Shown piece by piece: positions 17,789 to 27,088 of a stretch of DNA of 64,000 nt; within the stretch, counting starts at the first letter, position 1; every line of letters begins with the position of its first letter. The position numbers and the translations under genes were made by a program. Source of the DNA: Oscillospiraceae bacterium (GTDB lineage: Bacteria > Bacillota > Clostridia > Oscillospirales > Ruminococcaceae); NCBI GenBank assembly GCA_017545185.1, contig JAFWQJ010000033.1, forward strand, positions 105,643 to 169,642, in the 5' to 3' direction. The notes beneath the pieces are model-generated. The model saw only the letters and a program-made list of their open reading frames with translations, had not been told where the DNA came from and did no database searches.

Positions 17789-18931
17789 TCAGTTCTCGTC
17801 GCTGTCGCGCGGAATTTCCTCTCCGTATTTCAAAGCGGCGCGTTTCCGTGCTGCTTCAATGAGCTTTTTTTCGTATTCGGCGCGCTCCTTGCGGCTCATG
17901 CCGTCGTCGCCGTCACTGAACTTGGTATGATTGGAAGCGGTGCCGTTCTGTTCCGCCTGCATTGCTGCGGACTGCTCCATCATGCGCTGCATCCAGCCCG
18001 GACCCTTTGCGATCTGCTTGGCCTTTTCCTTTTCGTTGATCTTTTCGAGACGTTCGCCGGAAAGGAACTTATAGAGCAGCAGCTGGACGACCAGCGTCAG
18101 CACGGCGTTGACGAGCCAGTAGAAGCTCAGGCCGGCCGGTGCCTTCATGCCAATCCAGACCGTCATCAGCGGAGACAGATAGAGCATTGCATTTGCCGCG
18201 CCCATCTGCTTGGCTGCTTCCGGATTGACCTTTTTGTTGTGTGCCTGTGTGATGATCGTCTGAAGCAGATACACAGCCGCTGCAAGGATCGGCAGCAGGA
18301 CAAGCATCAGGTTGGTGAATGTCCAGCCGTTCTCCGGGTGCAGATTCGGCACGCCGGTGAGGTCGAAGCCGAGGAATGTGTTGTCAAAGCTTTTCAGCTT
18401 GTCCACAAAGCCGGGCATCGAGTTGAAGATATCCGGATGCTCTTTTGCGTGCTGCAGCAGCAGCAGCTCGGGACGGCCGTTGACATATTTTTCCGCCTTT
18501 TCGGCTGTTTCATAGAGGTTCTGGTTCACGAGCCACTGTGTCAGCAGCTCCTTTGCGCGGGTGAGTGTTTCCTCCGGCATCCGCAGGATATAGGTCAGCG
18601 GACGCAGCACGACGAAGAACACCGGGAACAGCAGGAAGATCATCAGGAAGGAGCCGAGGCAGCCTGCACTCGGGTTGATGCCTTCTTCGGTGAAGAGCTT
18701 GTTCTGCTCCTCCTGCTGCCGCTGGGGGTTATTCGGAAAGGCCTTCTTGATCTTGTTAATCTTCGGTGCGATCATACCCTGACGCGCCTGATTGACCTGC
18801 ATCTTATAGGTGCTGGGCAGCGTCAGGAGCTTGATCAGGATCGTGAACAGGATCATGGCGATTCCGTAGTTGTGTACGACCTGATAGATGCCGTACAGGA
18901 TCGAGCCCATCAGTTTGGAAATGAGACCCAA
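17789..18931 (-). CDS. yidC: Membrane protein insertase YidC/OxaA
   Basis: 380 aa. Gram-positive YidC layout: N-terminal membrane segment, Y-G-I-A-M-I-L-F-T-I, the P-S-T-Y-K-M cytoplasmic loop, then several further helices and a Lys/Glu-rich C-terminal tail. There is an extra loop of about 75 residues between helices 2 and 3 relative to minimal forms. It inserts proteins into the membrane with or after SecYEG. It is followed by jag and preceded by yidD. Confidence 0.95.
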   Translation of the reverse strand: MGLISKLMGSILYGIYQVVHNYGIAMILFTILIKLLTLPSTYKMQVNQARQGMIAPKINKIKKAFPNNPQRQQEEQNKLFTEEGINPSAGCLGSFLMIFLLFPVFFVVLRPLTYILRMPEETLTRAKELLTQWLVNQNLYETAEKAEKYVNGRPELLLLQHAKEHPDIFNSMPGFVDKLKSFDNTFLGFDLTGVPNLHPENGWTFTNLMLVLLPILAAAVYLLQTIITQAHNKKVNPEAAKQMGAANAMLYLSPLMTVWIGMKAPAGLSFYWLVNAVLTLVVQLLLYKFLSGERLEKINEKEKAKQIAKGPGWMQRMMEQSAAMQAEQNGTASNHTKFSDGDDGMSRKERAEYEKKLIEAARKRAALKYGEEIPRDSDEN

Positions 18932-18952
18932 GGTGACATTCCTCCGTTGTTA

Positions 18953-19303
18953 TCATTTGTGTGCGCGGTACCCGTGCCAGCGGGTGCGCGGTGCGAGCAG
19001 CCAGAGATATTCCAGCGCATGGCGCTGCGCCGGGGAAAGCGGATCGGGCTGCATGATCTTGTGGCGTCCGAGCAGATCGAATTTCAGCGGCACGGGATCC
19101 CAGCCGCCTCTTGAAAAGGGATTGCAGCGGCAGATCCGGAGCGTGCCGAGCCATGTGCCGCGGATGATCCCGAAGCGTTCGATCGCGCCGAGCGTATACG
19201 CAGAGCAGCTCGGACGGTACCGGCAGACCGCCGGAAAATGTGGCGAGATATGCCGCCTGTAAAACACGATCGGTGCGCTGTAAATGCGCCTGAGCAGTTT
19301 CAT
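18953..19303 (-). CDS. yidD: Membrane insertion efficiency factor YidD
   Basis: 116 aa. Short basic N-terminal helix, then the conserved C-R-Y-x-P-S-C-S-x-Y and R-C-N-P-F motifs of YidD. Its ATG overlaps the rnpA stop (ATGA). The C-terminal ~45 residues are longer than the minimal family. It helps YidC-dependent insertion. Confidence 0.95.
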   Translation of the reverse strand: MKLLRRIYSAPIVFYRRHISPHFPAVCRYRPSCSAYTLGAIERFGIIRGTWLGTLRICRCNPFSRGGWDPVPLKFDLLGRHKIMQPDPLSPAQRHALEYLWLLAPRTRWHGYRAHK

Positions 19304-19710
19304 GCCTGCTTCTCCGCGGACTTTTTTCCGCCCGGCTTTCGCTTCTGATTCTGCGTGCAGGGGATCTCCCCGCTGCTGACGCCGCAGCAGTGCTTCACGC
19401 CGCGCGTACAGAATGCCTCCGTGAGGATATTCGCATTCTGATCCGGGAGCGTGCTCCTTGCGACGACGACGATATCAAGGCCGATCGGGAGCTTTAATTC
19501 CGCTGCGGAATAGGCAGCGCGGATGATGCGCTTTGCGCGGTTGCGTCTGACCGCATTGCCGATCTTTTTGCCTGCCGTGATGCCGAGCCGGTTGCACGGC
19601 AGACCGTTCGGCTTCACATAGATCAGTGCAGAGCCGAGCGAGCAGAATGCGCCGGAGCGGTAAAGCCGCTGAAAATTGGCGTTCTGATTCAGAGTCTCCG
19701 TGAACAGCAT
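19300..19710 (-). CDS. rnpA: Ribonuclease P protein component
   Basis: 136 aa from ATG 19710 with GGAGGGAG upstream; the longer frame to 19779 lacks a ribosome site. The RNR motif (N-A-V-R-R-N-R-A-K-R) binds the P RNA and pre-tRNA leader. It is translationally coupled to yidD. The C-terminal ~25 residues (Cys/Gly then Lys-rich) are extra and of unknown use. Confidence 0.95.
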   Translation of the reverse strand: MLFTETLNQNANFQRLYRSGAFCSLGSALIYVKPNGLPCNRLGITAGKKIGNAVRRNRAKRIIRAAYSAAELKLPIGLDIVVVARSTLPDQNANILTEAFCTRGVKHCCGVSSGEIPCTQNQKRKPGGKKSAEKQA

Positions 19711-19805
19711 GTGATCTCCCTCCGGTCGGTGCGTTCGGCAGTTTGCGGTCCGGTAGCAAAAAAGAGCCACAATGATCATTGCGGCCCTCTTAGTTGCGTA
19801 TCGGA

Positions 19806-19940
19806 TCAGTAGGTCAGTCTTGCACGACCCTTTGCACGGCGGCGAGCCAGAACCTTGCGGCCGTTCGCGGTGGCCATACGCTTCCGGAAGCCATGCTCCA
19901 TCTTACGGTGCCGCTTCTTCGGCTGATATGTTCTTTTCAT
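19806..19940 (-). CDS. rpmH: 50S ribosomal protein L34
   Basis: 44 aa, [13 protein letters not shown] to the end, the expected size and sequence for L34. Located 95 nt upstream of rnpA. A strong promoter at 20053-20081 drives the cluster. The dnaA gene that usually lies on the other side is absent; a two-component system is found instead. Confidence 0.97.
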   Translation of the reverse strand: MKRTYQPKKRHRKMEHGFRKRMATANGRKVLARRRAKGRARLTY

Positions 19941-20052
19941 GGAAAACGTCACTCCTTTTCTTTTGTATCATCATGCTGCGGTGCAGCATCGGATTACAGT
20001 AATGATGCAAGGGCTTCTGACGGTGCAGATACAAATACCCCTGCAAGGTTTG

Positions 20053-20081
20053 ATTATACAGGAAAAACGTGAAAAAGTCAA
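20053..20081 (-). promoter_or_regulatory. Promoter for rpmH-rnpA-yidD-yidC
   Basis: On the minus strand TTGACT (20081-20076), 17-nt spacer, TATAAT (20058-20053). The leader to rpmH is about 105 nt and contains a small hairpin (ATGCTGC-ggt-GCAGCAT, around 19973-19990). No DnaA boxes were seen between here and the next gene. Confidence 0.82.
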
Positions 20082-20177
20082 GGGGGCATCCCGATATTTG
20101 TGCACCCTGACAAGAAACCCTGCTGCATGGCAGGGGGTTATAGGCATTTCGTTCGGCCTGAAACAGCAGGCAGGAAA

Positions 20178-20236
20178 CAGGCACGGTGGATTCTATGTGT
20201 TTTCCCTATTTCCCGATGAATTTGTTTCCGTGCCTG
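20178..20236 (-). terminator. Possible terminator after the histidine kinase
   Basis: CAGGCACGG (20178-20186) pairs with CCGTGCCTG (20228-20236) around a 41-nt loop. The following T run is weak. Confidence 0.35.
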
Positions 20237-20258
20237 CCCCTGCCTGTCTGTATCGCTG

Positions 20259-21707
20259 TTATTCCGCGTCCGGAACGCCGGGTGCGACGCTGTGGATCTC
20301 GAACCAGAAGGTCGAGCCCTTTCCGACGGTGCTGTCCACGCCGAAGGCATAGTCATGCAGCCGCAGGATCGCCTTGACGATCGAGAGCCCGAGCCCGGTG
20401 CCGCGCACCTCACGCTTATAGTTCTCGCTGCGGTAATACTTATCGAAAATGCGGGAGAGCGTTTCCTGATCCATGCCCTGCCCCGTATCGCGGACGGAAA
20501 TGCGGATGCCCTCGTCCGTATGCGCCAGCTTCACAAAGACCTTTTTGTCCTCGCCGGTATAGTTCATGGCATTGTTCATCAGGTTGCAGATCACCTGCTC
20601 GATCTTGCCCGCATCGCAGGTGACCTCTGCGGGGCCGTCAGTCTCCAGTTCAAAGGTATAGCCGGAGACCTCGCTCAGTCCGCGGTAGCGGTCCACGATC
20701 TCATGCAGGTGCTGCTCCATGTCGAAGTCCGTGCATTCGAGCTTCATCTTGCCGTTTTCGAGCTTGGAGAGGTCAAGGATATCGTTGACGAGTGCGGTCA
20801 GGCGGTCTGTCTCCTCAATGATGATCTGAAGGTGCTCTGCGCGCTTGACCGGATTGTCGCCGGAAAGGTCGCGGATCATCTCCGCATAGGCCTTCAGCAT
20901 GGTCAGCGGCGTGCGCAGGTCATGCGAGGCATTCGCGATCAGATCGCGCTGCATGGTATCGACGCGGTTGATCTCGCGGCTGGCGTAGGTCAGCGTCTCG
21001 GCAAGGCGTTCCGCCTCGTCGTAGCCGTTGCCGTTGAACTGGATATCGTACCGCCCGTGCGCCAGCTGCTCGGCATCCTTCGTGACGCGGACGATCGGCT
21101 TTGCGAGCCTGTCGGAGACGACCATGGACAGGATAAAGCCGATCAGCACCAGAATGATCGTGATGATCACGAGCTGCCGCCTTATGATGCTGACCGTCGC
21201 GGCGACCGGCGCCAGCGGCGCATTCAGGATCAGATAGGCCTCCGGCATGGATTTCATGCCGATCACTCTCGCGTAGATCAGCGTTTCGTTTTTTGTTTCC
21301 GTTGTCACGTACTGTGCGCTGTAGACGCCGTCCTCAGCTGCCAGTGCCTGCTGTGCATATTCCCACGAATGATTATTGGGCCATGTGTGGTGAATCGCGC
21401 AGTACCGCTCGCCGATGACGCAGACCGGGAACTGTGCGCGTCCCTGCCGGTCCAGGATCTGGATGCAGACGCCGTTCTCGTATTCCTGCTCGACGAAGGC
21501 GTCGAACCAGTACGGATCGTTCTGAAAGATCTCGACCAGCTGATCGGAAAGCCGGATGACATCCCTTGTTTTCATGCTGTCATAGAATTTCTGCAGAAAC
21601 AGTCCCTGAAAGACCCACAGCAGCAGGAATGTCAGCAGGACATATTCCATGAACCAGTACCAGATCGTCAGCCGCAGACTGTTGTTCCGCTTCGGCTTAC
21701 GCTTCAA
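20259..21707 (-). CDS. Sensor histidine kinase
   Basis: 482 aa. TM1 about residues 12-38, an extracellular sensor region of about 125 residues, TM2 about 170-195, HAMP, then a HisKA box with N-A-S-H-D-L-R-T-P-L (phospho-His). The HATPase domain shows N-N-A-M-N-Y, D-T-G-Q-G-M and G-T-G-L-G-L-S-I-V. It overlaps the upstream response regulator by 11 nt, so the two form a PhoR/PhoP-like pair. It occupies the place next to rpmH where dnaA is usual. The signal is unknown. Confidence 0.93.
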   Translation of the reverse strand: MKRKPKRNNSLRLTIWYWFMEYVLLTFLLLWVFQGLFLQKFYDSMKTRDVIRLSDQLVEIFQNDPYWFDAFVEQEYENGVCIQILDRQGRAQFPVCVIGERYCAIHHTWPNNHSWEYAQQALAAEDGVYSAQYVTTETKNETLIYARVIGMKSMPEAYLILNAPLAPVAATVSIIRRQLVIITIILVLIGFILSMVVSDRLAKPIVRVTKDAEQLAHGRYDIQFNGNGYDEAERLAETLTYASREINRVDTMQRDLIANASHDLRTPLTMLKAYAEMIRDLSGDNPVKRAEHLQIIIEETDRLTALVNDILDLSKLENGKMKLECTDFDMEQHLHEIVDRYRGLSEVSGYTFELETDGPAEVTCDAGKIEQVICNLMNNAMNYTGEDKKVFVKLAHTDEGIRISVRDTGQGMDQETLSRIFDKYYRSENYKREVRGTGLGLSIVKAILRLHDYAFGVDSTVGKGSTFWFEIHSVAPGVPDAE

Positions 21708-22365
21708 ACTTATACCCCATTCCTCTCAGTGTGACAATGAACTTGCGGTATTCACCGAGGCTGTTGCGGAGCATCTTGATATGGGTATCGACGGTGCGGT
21801 CATCGCCGAAGAAGTCATAGCCCCAGACCTCCTCGAGCAGCTTGTCTCTTGTCAGCGCGATGTTGCGGTTCTTGACCAGATAAAAGAGCAGGTCGTATTC
21901 CTTCGGGGTCATGTTGGCCTTCTGCCCGTTGACATAGACCTCTCTGCCTGCCATGTCGATCTCGAGCCCCTCAAAGGTGATGCGCTCCGGCATCGGCTGC
22001 TGCGCCGCGCTTCTGCGGATGCTCACCGCCTTGATGCGCGCCATCAGCTCCTTCGGGGAAAACGGCTTGACGACATAATCGTCGATGCCGAGCTCAAAGC
22101 CGAACAGCTTGTCGTATTCCTCGCCTCTCGCGGAGAGCATGATGATCGGGGTGTTCTTGGTCTTGCGGATCTCCTTGCAGGCGGAATAGCCGTCCAGACG
22201 GGGCATCATGATATCCATGATGATGACGTCGTAATCAGTCGCCTTTGCCATGGTGACGGCTTCCATACCGTCGCCGGCCTCGTCTGTTTCATAGCCTTCA
22301 AATTCCGCGTATTCCCGCACAACTCTGCGGATATTGGCTTCGTCGTCCACGATCAGTATTTTCAT
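21697..22365 (-). CDS. OmpR-family response regulator
   Basis: 222 aa. Receiver domain with the D-D acidic pocket and phospho-Asp in I-I-M-D-I-M-M-P (about residue 53), plus the conserved K-P-F-S. It is followed by a winged-helix DNA-binding domain (D-D-R-T-V-D-T-H-I-K-M-L-R, near the C-terminus). It is the cognate partner of the downstream kinase. On the minus strand a TATAAT is present (22487-22482) with a weak -35. Confidence 0.94.
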   Translation of the reverse strand: MKILIVDDEANIRRVVREYAEFEGYETDEAGDGMEAVTMAKATDYDVIIMDIMMPRLDGYSACKEIRKTKNTPIIMLSARGEEYDKLFGFELGIDDYVVKPFSPKELMARIKAVSIRRSAAQQPMPERITFEGLEIDMAGREVYVNGQKANMTPKEYDLLFYLVKNRNIALTRDKLLEEVWGYDFFGDDRTVDTHIKMLRNSLGEYRKFIVTLRGMGYKFEA

Positions 22366-22552
22366 ATTGCTGTAATTCCTTTCCGCAGCGTCCGCTGCAT
22401 GACGGATGTCCGGTCGGCGTTCTGCCGAAAGAAAAGCGCCTCAGCAGGGGCTTTTCCGTCTGCAGACATTCAGATAACCCGATTATACCATATCAATGTG
22501 AATAATCTGTGAATTTCCCGGCAAATAACTTTTCACATTTCACGAAAATCCA

Positions 22553-22581
22553 TTGACAGGAATCGCTTTCTTTGGTATAAT
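22553..22581 (+). promoter_or_regulatory. Consensus promoter for the EAL-domain gene
   Basis: TTGACA (22553-22558), 17-nt spacer, TATAAT (22576-22581). A start at 22588 would leave almost no leader, which supports the start at 22657. Confidence 0.85.
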
Positions 22582-22656
22582 ATCAATATGGGCTACTGCG
22601 CCCTTCTGCCGGCCGGAAGCCTGCGGAAAAATGCAGCAGAGAGGTGTGTGATTGAC

Positions 22657-24963
22657 ATGAAGCTCGGAAAGAAGCAGCTCATTTATTCGATCATTGTCAC
22701 GTTCTCATTCTTTACCGTTTATGTTCTCATCTATGCATATCATCACCGTGACAGAAATGATCTGATTTATCTGATTTTCAATACCTATGCACTGATCGCA
22801 GTGCTGCTCGGCTTTCTGCTTGTGCTCTACCGGGAACGGAAGCAGCGGCTCAAGAAGGAGACCGACCACAAGCGGCTGATCTATATGGCGGAAAACCTGA
22901 GTGCGCCCGCGATGCTCTGGTCAAACGATTTTTCGGAGGTCGTGCTGAACGAGGCGCTTTCCTCACTTTCCGGCGTGACGGTCCGCCCGGATTTTGACGC
23001 AAAGCATATCGTGCCGGGGTTCTTCGGCAAGAAGGACATGACCGACGAGGATATCCGCGAGCTGGTGCTGACCAAGCATCAGGAATATCCGCTGACCGCC
23101 GCGAACGGCGAAAAGCGCGCGATGATCTGGAATACCTGTGCCGTGGAAACGGACGAGAACGGCGTCACATGGCTGCTTTCGATCGGCATTGACGTCACCG
23201 ACCTGCGCACCATGCAGTCGGAGATCGAGGCTTATTCCAAGGCACTGACCGTCTCCAAGGGGCAGCATAACCTGACCATGGAGCTGCTCGAGGTCGGCGT
23301 GCTGCTGATCGAGCAGGGCAACCGGCAGATGTTCCCCTCGGAAAAGCTGCAGAAGATGCTCGGCATTCCCGAAAAGGAATTCACCGTGCAGGGGCTGCGC
23401 GAGCATATTTATCCGCTGGATGCCGTGGTCTATGACCGCTATGTGGACACGATGCGGATGCACATGGTCGAGTTCCTGAACAAGACGGATTCGCTCGAGC
23501 TGCGGATCGGCTCCGCGGGCGGCGAATACCGCTGGTATTCCTACCGGTTCAAGGTCACGGAAAATCCCACGACCGGCAGGCTCGTGACGGGCGGCTCGGT
23601 CATCGACATCACGAAGGAAAAGGAAAAGGATGCGCGGATCGAGCAGATCGCGTATGAGGATGCCGTCACGGGCATCCCGAACCGCAACAAGCTGATGCTC
23701 ATGGGGCGGGATCTGTTCAAGGCGACGCAGGAGCTGAAAACGAAATACTGGGTCATTGTCATGGACATTGACCGCTTCCACCTGATCAACGATACCTGCG
23801 GCTATTCCGCCGGCAACGAGCTGCTGCGCGGTTTTGCGCAGGCGATCATCAAGCAGCTGAGCTTCGGCGGCTTTGCGGCGCGCATCTCCGGCGACAATTT
23901 CGCGCTGATCCTGCGCGACACCGGCGACGACACGCTGCCGGAGAAGGCCGTCAAGCGCGTGCAGCGCACGCTGGCGCAGAAGGCGACCGGTGCACTCTCC
24001 GGCCGTTCCCTGACCTGCTCGGCAGGCTATGCGCGGATGCCCGCGGACGGCGAAAGCTTTGAAAATGTCATGGAGCACGCGGAATTTGCGCTGTCCTCCG
24101 CAAGCGATATCCTCGGCAGTATCCGGCGGTATACCTCCGAGATGCACGATACGATCATTGAGGAAAGCAATCTGGAAGCCCAGCTGACGGAAGGCATCAT
24201 GCGCAACGAGCTGACGCTGTTCTATCAGCCGAAGGTCTCACTGGAAACGGGCGAGGTCATGGGTCTGGAAGCGCTGATCCGCTGGAGACACCCGTCCGGA
24301 AAGCTGCTTCCTCCGAGCGTGTTTATCCCGATCGCGGAAAAATCCCAGCTCATCACGCATGTGACGCGCTTTGTGCTGAATGAGGCCTGCCGGCAGGCAA
24401 AGCTCTGGCAGTCCATGAAGCTGAAGCCGGTCGTCATGTCGATCAATTTCACGAGCACGGATTTCTATACCGAAAACATCTGCGGGATCATCATTTCCGC
24501 GCTGAAGCGGAATGAGCTTGACCCGCGCTGGCTCGAAATCGAGCTGACAGAATCGCTGGCACTCAAGGATATCGACACGACGATCGAACGGATGCAGGAA
24601 ATGCGGGATGCGGGCATTCAGCTTGCCATGGACGATTTCGGAACCGGTTATTCCTCGCTGAGCTATATCCAGCGGCTGCCGTTCACAATGCTGAAGCTTG
24701 ACCGCGCATTCGTCATGCACATGGACGAGGATCCCGTCGTGCAGGAGATCGTCCGTTCCGTCGCACGGATCGCGAAGGCCAAGCAGATCCGCACGATCGC
24801 CGAGGGCGTCGAAACGCCGGAGCAGGCGGAGCAGCTCCGTCAGGCGGGCTGTAACTACGCGCAGGGCTATCTCTACGGCCAGCCCATGACGGCGAAGGAA
24901 ACAGAGCAGTATATACGCAGAAATATGGCGGAGATGCAGAAAAAGCAGTCCGCCGGCTCATAA
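22657..24963 (+). CDS. c-di-GMP phosphodiesterase-like protein (TM-PAS-degenerate GGDEF-EAL)
   Basis: 768 aa from ATG 22657 with GAGAGGTG upstream. Two N-terminal membrane helices (about residues 7-60) are followed by two PAS-like regions (about 75-320). The GGDEF domain has its signature replaced by S-G-D-N-F, so it is probably inactive as a cyclase. The EAL domain keeps L-E-A-L-I-R-W, N-F-T-S, E-L-T-E-S and D-D-F-G-T-G-Y-S-S-L, expected of an active phosphodiesterase that hydrolyses c-di-GMP to pGpG. The degenerate GGDEF may bind GTP as a regulatory input. No riboswitch for c-di-GMP was seen nearby. Confidence 0.9.
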   Translation: MKLGKKQLIYSIIVTFSFFTVYVLIYAYHHRDRNDLIYLIFNTYALIAVLLGFLLVLYRERKQRLKKETDHKRLIYMAENLSAPAMLWSNDFSEVVLNEALSSLSGVTVRPDFDAKHIVPGFFGKKDMTDEDIRELVLTKHQEYPLTAANGEKRAMIWNTCAVETDENGVTWLLSIGIDVTDLRTMQSEIEAYSKALTVSKGQHNLTMELLEVGVLLIEQGNRQMFPSEKLQKMLGIPEKEFTVQGLREHIYPLDAVVYDRYVDTMRMHMVEFLNKTDSLELRIGSAGGEYRWYSYRFKVTENPTTGRLVTGGSVIDITKEKEKDARIEQIAYEDAVTGIPNRNKLMLMGRDLFKATQELKTKYWVIVMDIDRFHLINDTCGYSAGNELLRGFAQAIIKQLSFGGFAARISGDNFALILRDTGDDTLPEKAVKRVQRTLAQKATGALSGRSLTCSAGYARMPADGESFENVMEHAEFALSSASDILGSIRRYTSEMHDTIIEESNLEAQLTEGIMRNELTLFYQPKVSLETGEVMGLEALIRWRHPSGKLLPPSVFIPIAEKSQLITHVTRFVLNEACRQAKLWQSMKLKPVVMSINFTSTDFYTENICGIIISALKRNELDPRWLEIELTESLALKDIDTTIERMQEMRDAGIQLAMDDFGTGYSSLSYIQRLPFTMLKLDRAFVMHMDEDPVVQEIVRSVARIAKAKQIRTIAEGVETPEQAEQLRQAGCNYAQGYLYGQPMTAKETEQYIRRNMAEMQKKQSAGS

Positions 24964-24981
24964 CAGAAAGAGGGCATTCCT

Positions 24982-25683
24982 ATGATGCAGCAGCCGACCC
25001 CCGAGATGCAGCTGACCGCGCATCTTGCACAGTATCACGATCTCACAGTCATGCGGGATATCCTGATCCCCGCGGATGAGCGCACCATGCACATTGATTT
25101 TCTGCTCCTGACGAAATGCGGCATTTTTGTCTGCGAGCTGAAAACCTACCGCGGGATCATTCAGGGCGAGGGCATGAAAAAATACTGGAAGCAGTTTACG
25201 GACGGCAATGAGATCGACTATTTCAGTCCGCTGCTCCAGAATCTTTACCATATCAAATATATGAAAAAGCTGCTGGAACCGCTGCCGTTTGACATATACC
25301 TGCATTCCGTGGTGTATATGTACGGCTACGGCAGGGCAAAGCTGCAGATCGCACCGCCGTATCCGCCGCAGTCGAGCATCGTCAATTCGGTCGCCTCGCT
25401 GCAGCGCGTGATCCAGCTGGTCAGCGAGAAGAACGGCCAGACCCTTTCCGAGGGCGAGATCGGCTATATCTGCGAGTTCATCGGCAAGAACCAGATCCGC
25501 GGCGACGAGGCACGCACGGCGCATGAGGTCGATGCCGTGCAGTACAAGAACGATGCGCGCAAGGCGCTGTTCCGGCAGATCTGCCCGGAATGCGGCGCGC
25601 CGCTCGTCCCGCAGGGAACCCCCACAGGCAATTACTGGGTCTGCTCCCGCTGGCCCGAATGCACATACACGCACAGAATGTAA
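24982..25683 (+). CDS. NERD-domain protein with C-terminal zinc ribbon
   Basis: 233 aa. The nuclease-related domain shows the D-F-L-L-L and E-L-K-T-Y signature (about residues 35-55), which resembles Holliday-junction resolvase-type active sites. The C-terminus has C-P-E-C ... C-S-R-W-P-E-C, like the topoisomerase I C4 zinc finger. It is a likely cytoplasmic DNA-processing protein of unknown role. It lies 18 nt after the EAL gene and 30 nt before the phosphofructokinase gene, so a common transcript is possible. Confidence 0.83.
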   Translation: MMQQPTPEMQLTAHLAQYHDLTVMRDILIPADERTMHIDFLLLTKCGIFVCELKTYRGIIQGEGMKKYWKQFTDGNEIDYFSPLLQNLYHIKYMKKLLEPLPFDIYLHSVVYMYGYGRAKLQIAPPYPPQSSIVNSVASLQRVIQLVSEKNGQTLSEGEIGYICEFIGKNQIRGDEARTAHEVDAVQYKNDARKALFRQICPECGAPLVPQGTPTGNYWVCSRWPECTYTHRM

Positions 25684-25713
25684 GCGAATCTTATAACAGA
25701 AAGGAACGTGAAT

Positions 25714-26796
25714 ATGAAAAAACGAATCGGAATCCTGACCTCCGGCGGCGACTGCCCCGGACTGAACGCGACGATCCGCGGCGTGGCGAAGGCCTGCTTT
25801 GAACTGATGGGCGAGGAAAATGTCGAGATCGTCGGCATTTCCAACGGCTATTACGGCCTGATCCACAATCTGTGCCGCGTCATGCAGCCGGGCGAGTTCT
25901 CCGGCATCCTGACGCAGGGCGGCACGATCCTCGGCACGAAGCGCCAGCCGTTCAAGATGATGACCGTCATCGGTGAGGACAATGTGGACAAGGTCAAGAA
26001 CATGCGCGAGACCTATCAGAAGCAGAAGCTCGACTGCCTGCTGACGCTCGGCGGCAACGGCACGCACAAGACCTCGCATCTGCTCTCGCAGGAGGGTCTG
26101 AACGTCATCGGCCTGCCCAAGACGATCGACAACGATATCTACGGCACGGATGTGACCTTCGGCTTCCACACCGCAGTGGACACCGCGACCGACGCGATCG
26201 ACCGCCTGCATACGACGGCGGCCTCGCACAGCCGCATTCTGGTCTGTGAGATCATGGGCAACAAGGCCGGCTGGCTGACGCTGAACGCGGGTCTTGCGGG
26301 CGGCGCGGACATCATCCTGATCCCGGAGATCCCGTATGACATCGACCGCGTCTGCGAGGCGCTGATGAAGCGCGCAGGCAGCGGAAAATCCTTCTCGATC
26401 ATGGCGGTCGCGGAGGGTGCGTTCGATCAGGACGAGGCCAAGCTGAAAAAGAAGGACCGCGCCAGAAAGCGCGAGGAGGCCGGCATCATCACGGCGACCT
26501 CCCGCATTGCGGCGCAGGTGCAGGCCGCGACCGGCATCGAGGCGCGTGTCTGCGTGCCGGGACACATGCTGCGCGGCGGCTCGCCGAGTGCCTACGACCG
26601 CATCCTTGCGACGAAGTTCGGCGTTCATGCCGCCAAGCTGATCGCACATGAGAAGTACGGCAGGACCGTTGCGATGGTCAACGGCAAGGTCACATCGAAC
26701 AAGCTGGAGGATATCGCCGGTCTGACGAAGTTCGTCAATCCGAAGGATCAGCTTGTCGTGACGGCAAAGCGCATCGGCGTTTCGTTCGGAGACTGA
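25714..26796 (+). CDS. pfkA: 6-phosphofructokinase
   Basis: 360 aa from ATG 25714 (AAGGA 8 nt upstream; the GTG at 25708 is too close to it). G-G-D-C-P-G-L-N opens the nucleotide-binding site, and P-K-T-I-D-N-D (135-141) has the catalytic D-x-D. The residues that usually mark the phosphate donor are mixed. The position after G-G-N is Gly (116), the ATP type, while Lys 136 is the residue common in pyrophosphate enzymes and group III PFKs. The normally acidic residue before that Gly is Asn 115. Donor specificity is therefore uncertain. It catalyses the committed step of glycolysis in the cytoplasm. Confidence 0.92.
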   Translation: MKKRIGILTSGGDCPGLNATIRGVAKACFELMGEENVEIVGISNGYYGLIHNLCRVMQPGEFSGILTQGGTILGTKRQPFKMMTVIGEDNVDKVKNMRETYQKQKLDCLLTLGGNGTHKTSHLLSQEGLNVIGLPKTIDNDIYGTDVTFGFHTAVDTATDAIDRLHTTAASHSRILVCEIMGNKAGWLTLNAGLAGGADIILIPEIPYDIDRVCEALMKRAGSGKSFSIMAVAEGAFDQDEAKLKKKDRARKREEAGIITATSRIAAQVQAATGIEARVCVPGHMLRGGSPSAYDRILATKFGVHAAKLIAHEKYGRTVAMVNGKVTSNKLEDIAGLTKFVNPKDQLVVTAKRIGVSFGD

Positions 26797-27088
26797 ACGC
26801 AGAATCATACCGAATATTTATATAACGATCTACGATTACGATTAACAATTTGACGGATCAGCGGAATTTGCAGGCTGTTTTTTGTCAGAAATCACGAAAA
26901 TGAAGAAATCCGAAAGAATTTCTGAATCTTTTGTGACTTTTTGGCTATGAAATCGGTCTATATAAGTAGAGGGGTGCGATATTGCACCGGAAAACCGACA
27001 GAACCGGTACGATACCGTATGGGGACCCCGAACCTTAAAACAAATTTCCGTATCACAGCATTTTATCACAGAAAAGAGGAAGTATATT
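26797..27088 (+). other. Intergenic leader with several small hairpins
   Basis: No gene was seen. The left part is AT-rich. Around 26975-27030 there are short stems (GGTGC-gatatt-GCACC, a CGGTAC/ACCG stem, GGGGACCCC) ahead of the secreted-protein gene. This is compatible with a structured 5' leader, but it matches no riboswitch class I know. Confidence 0.4.
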
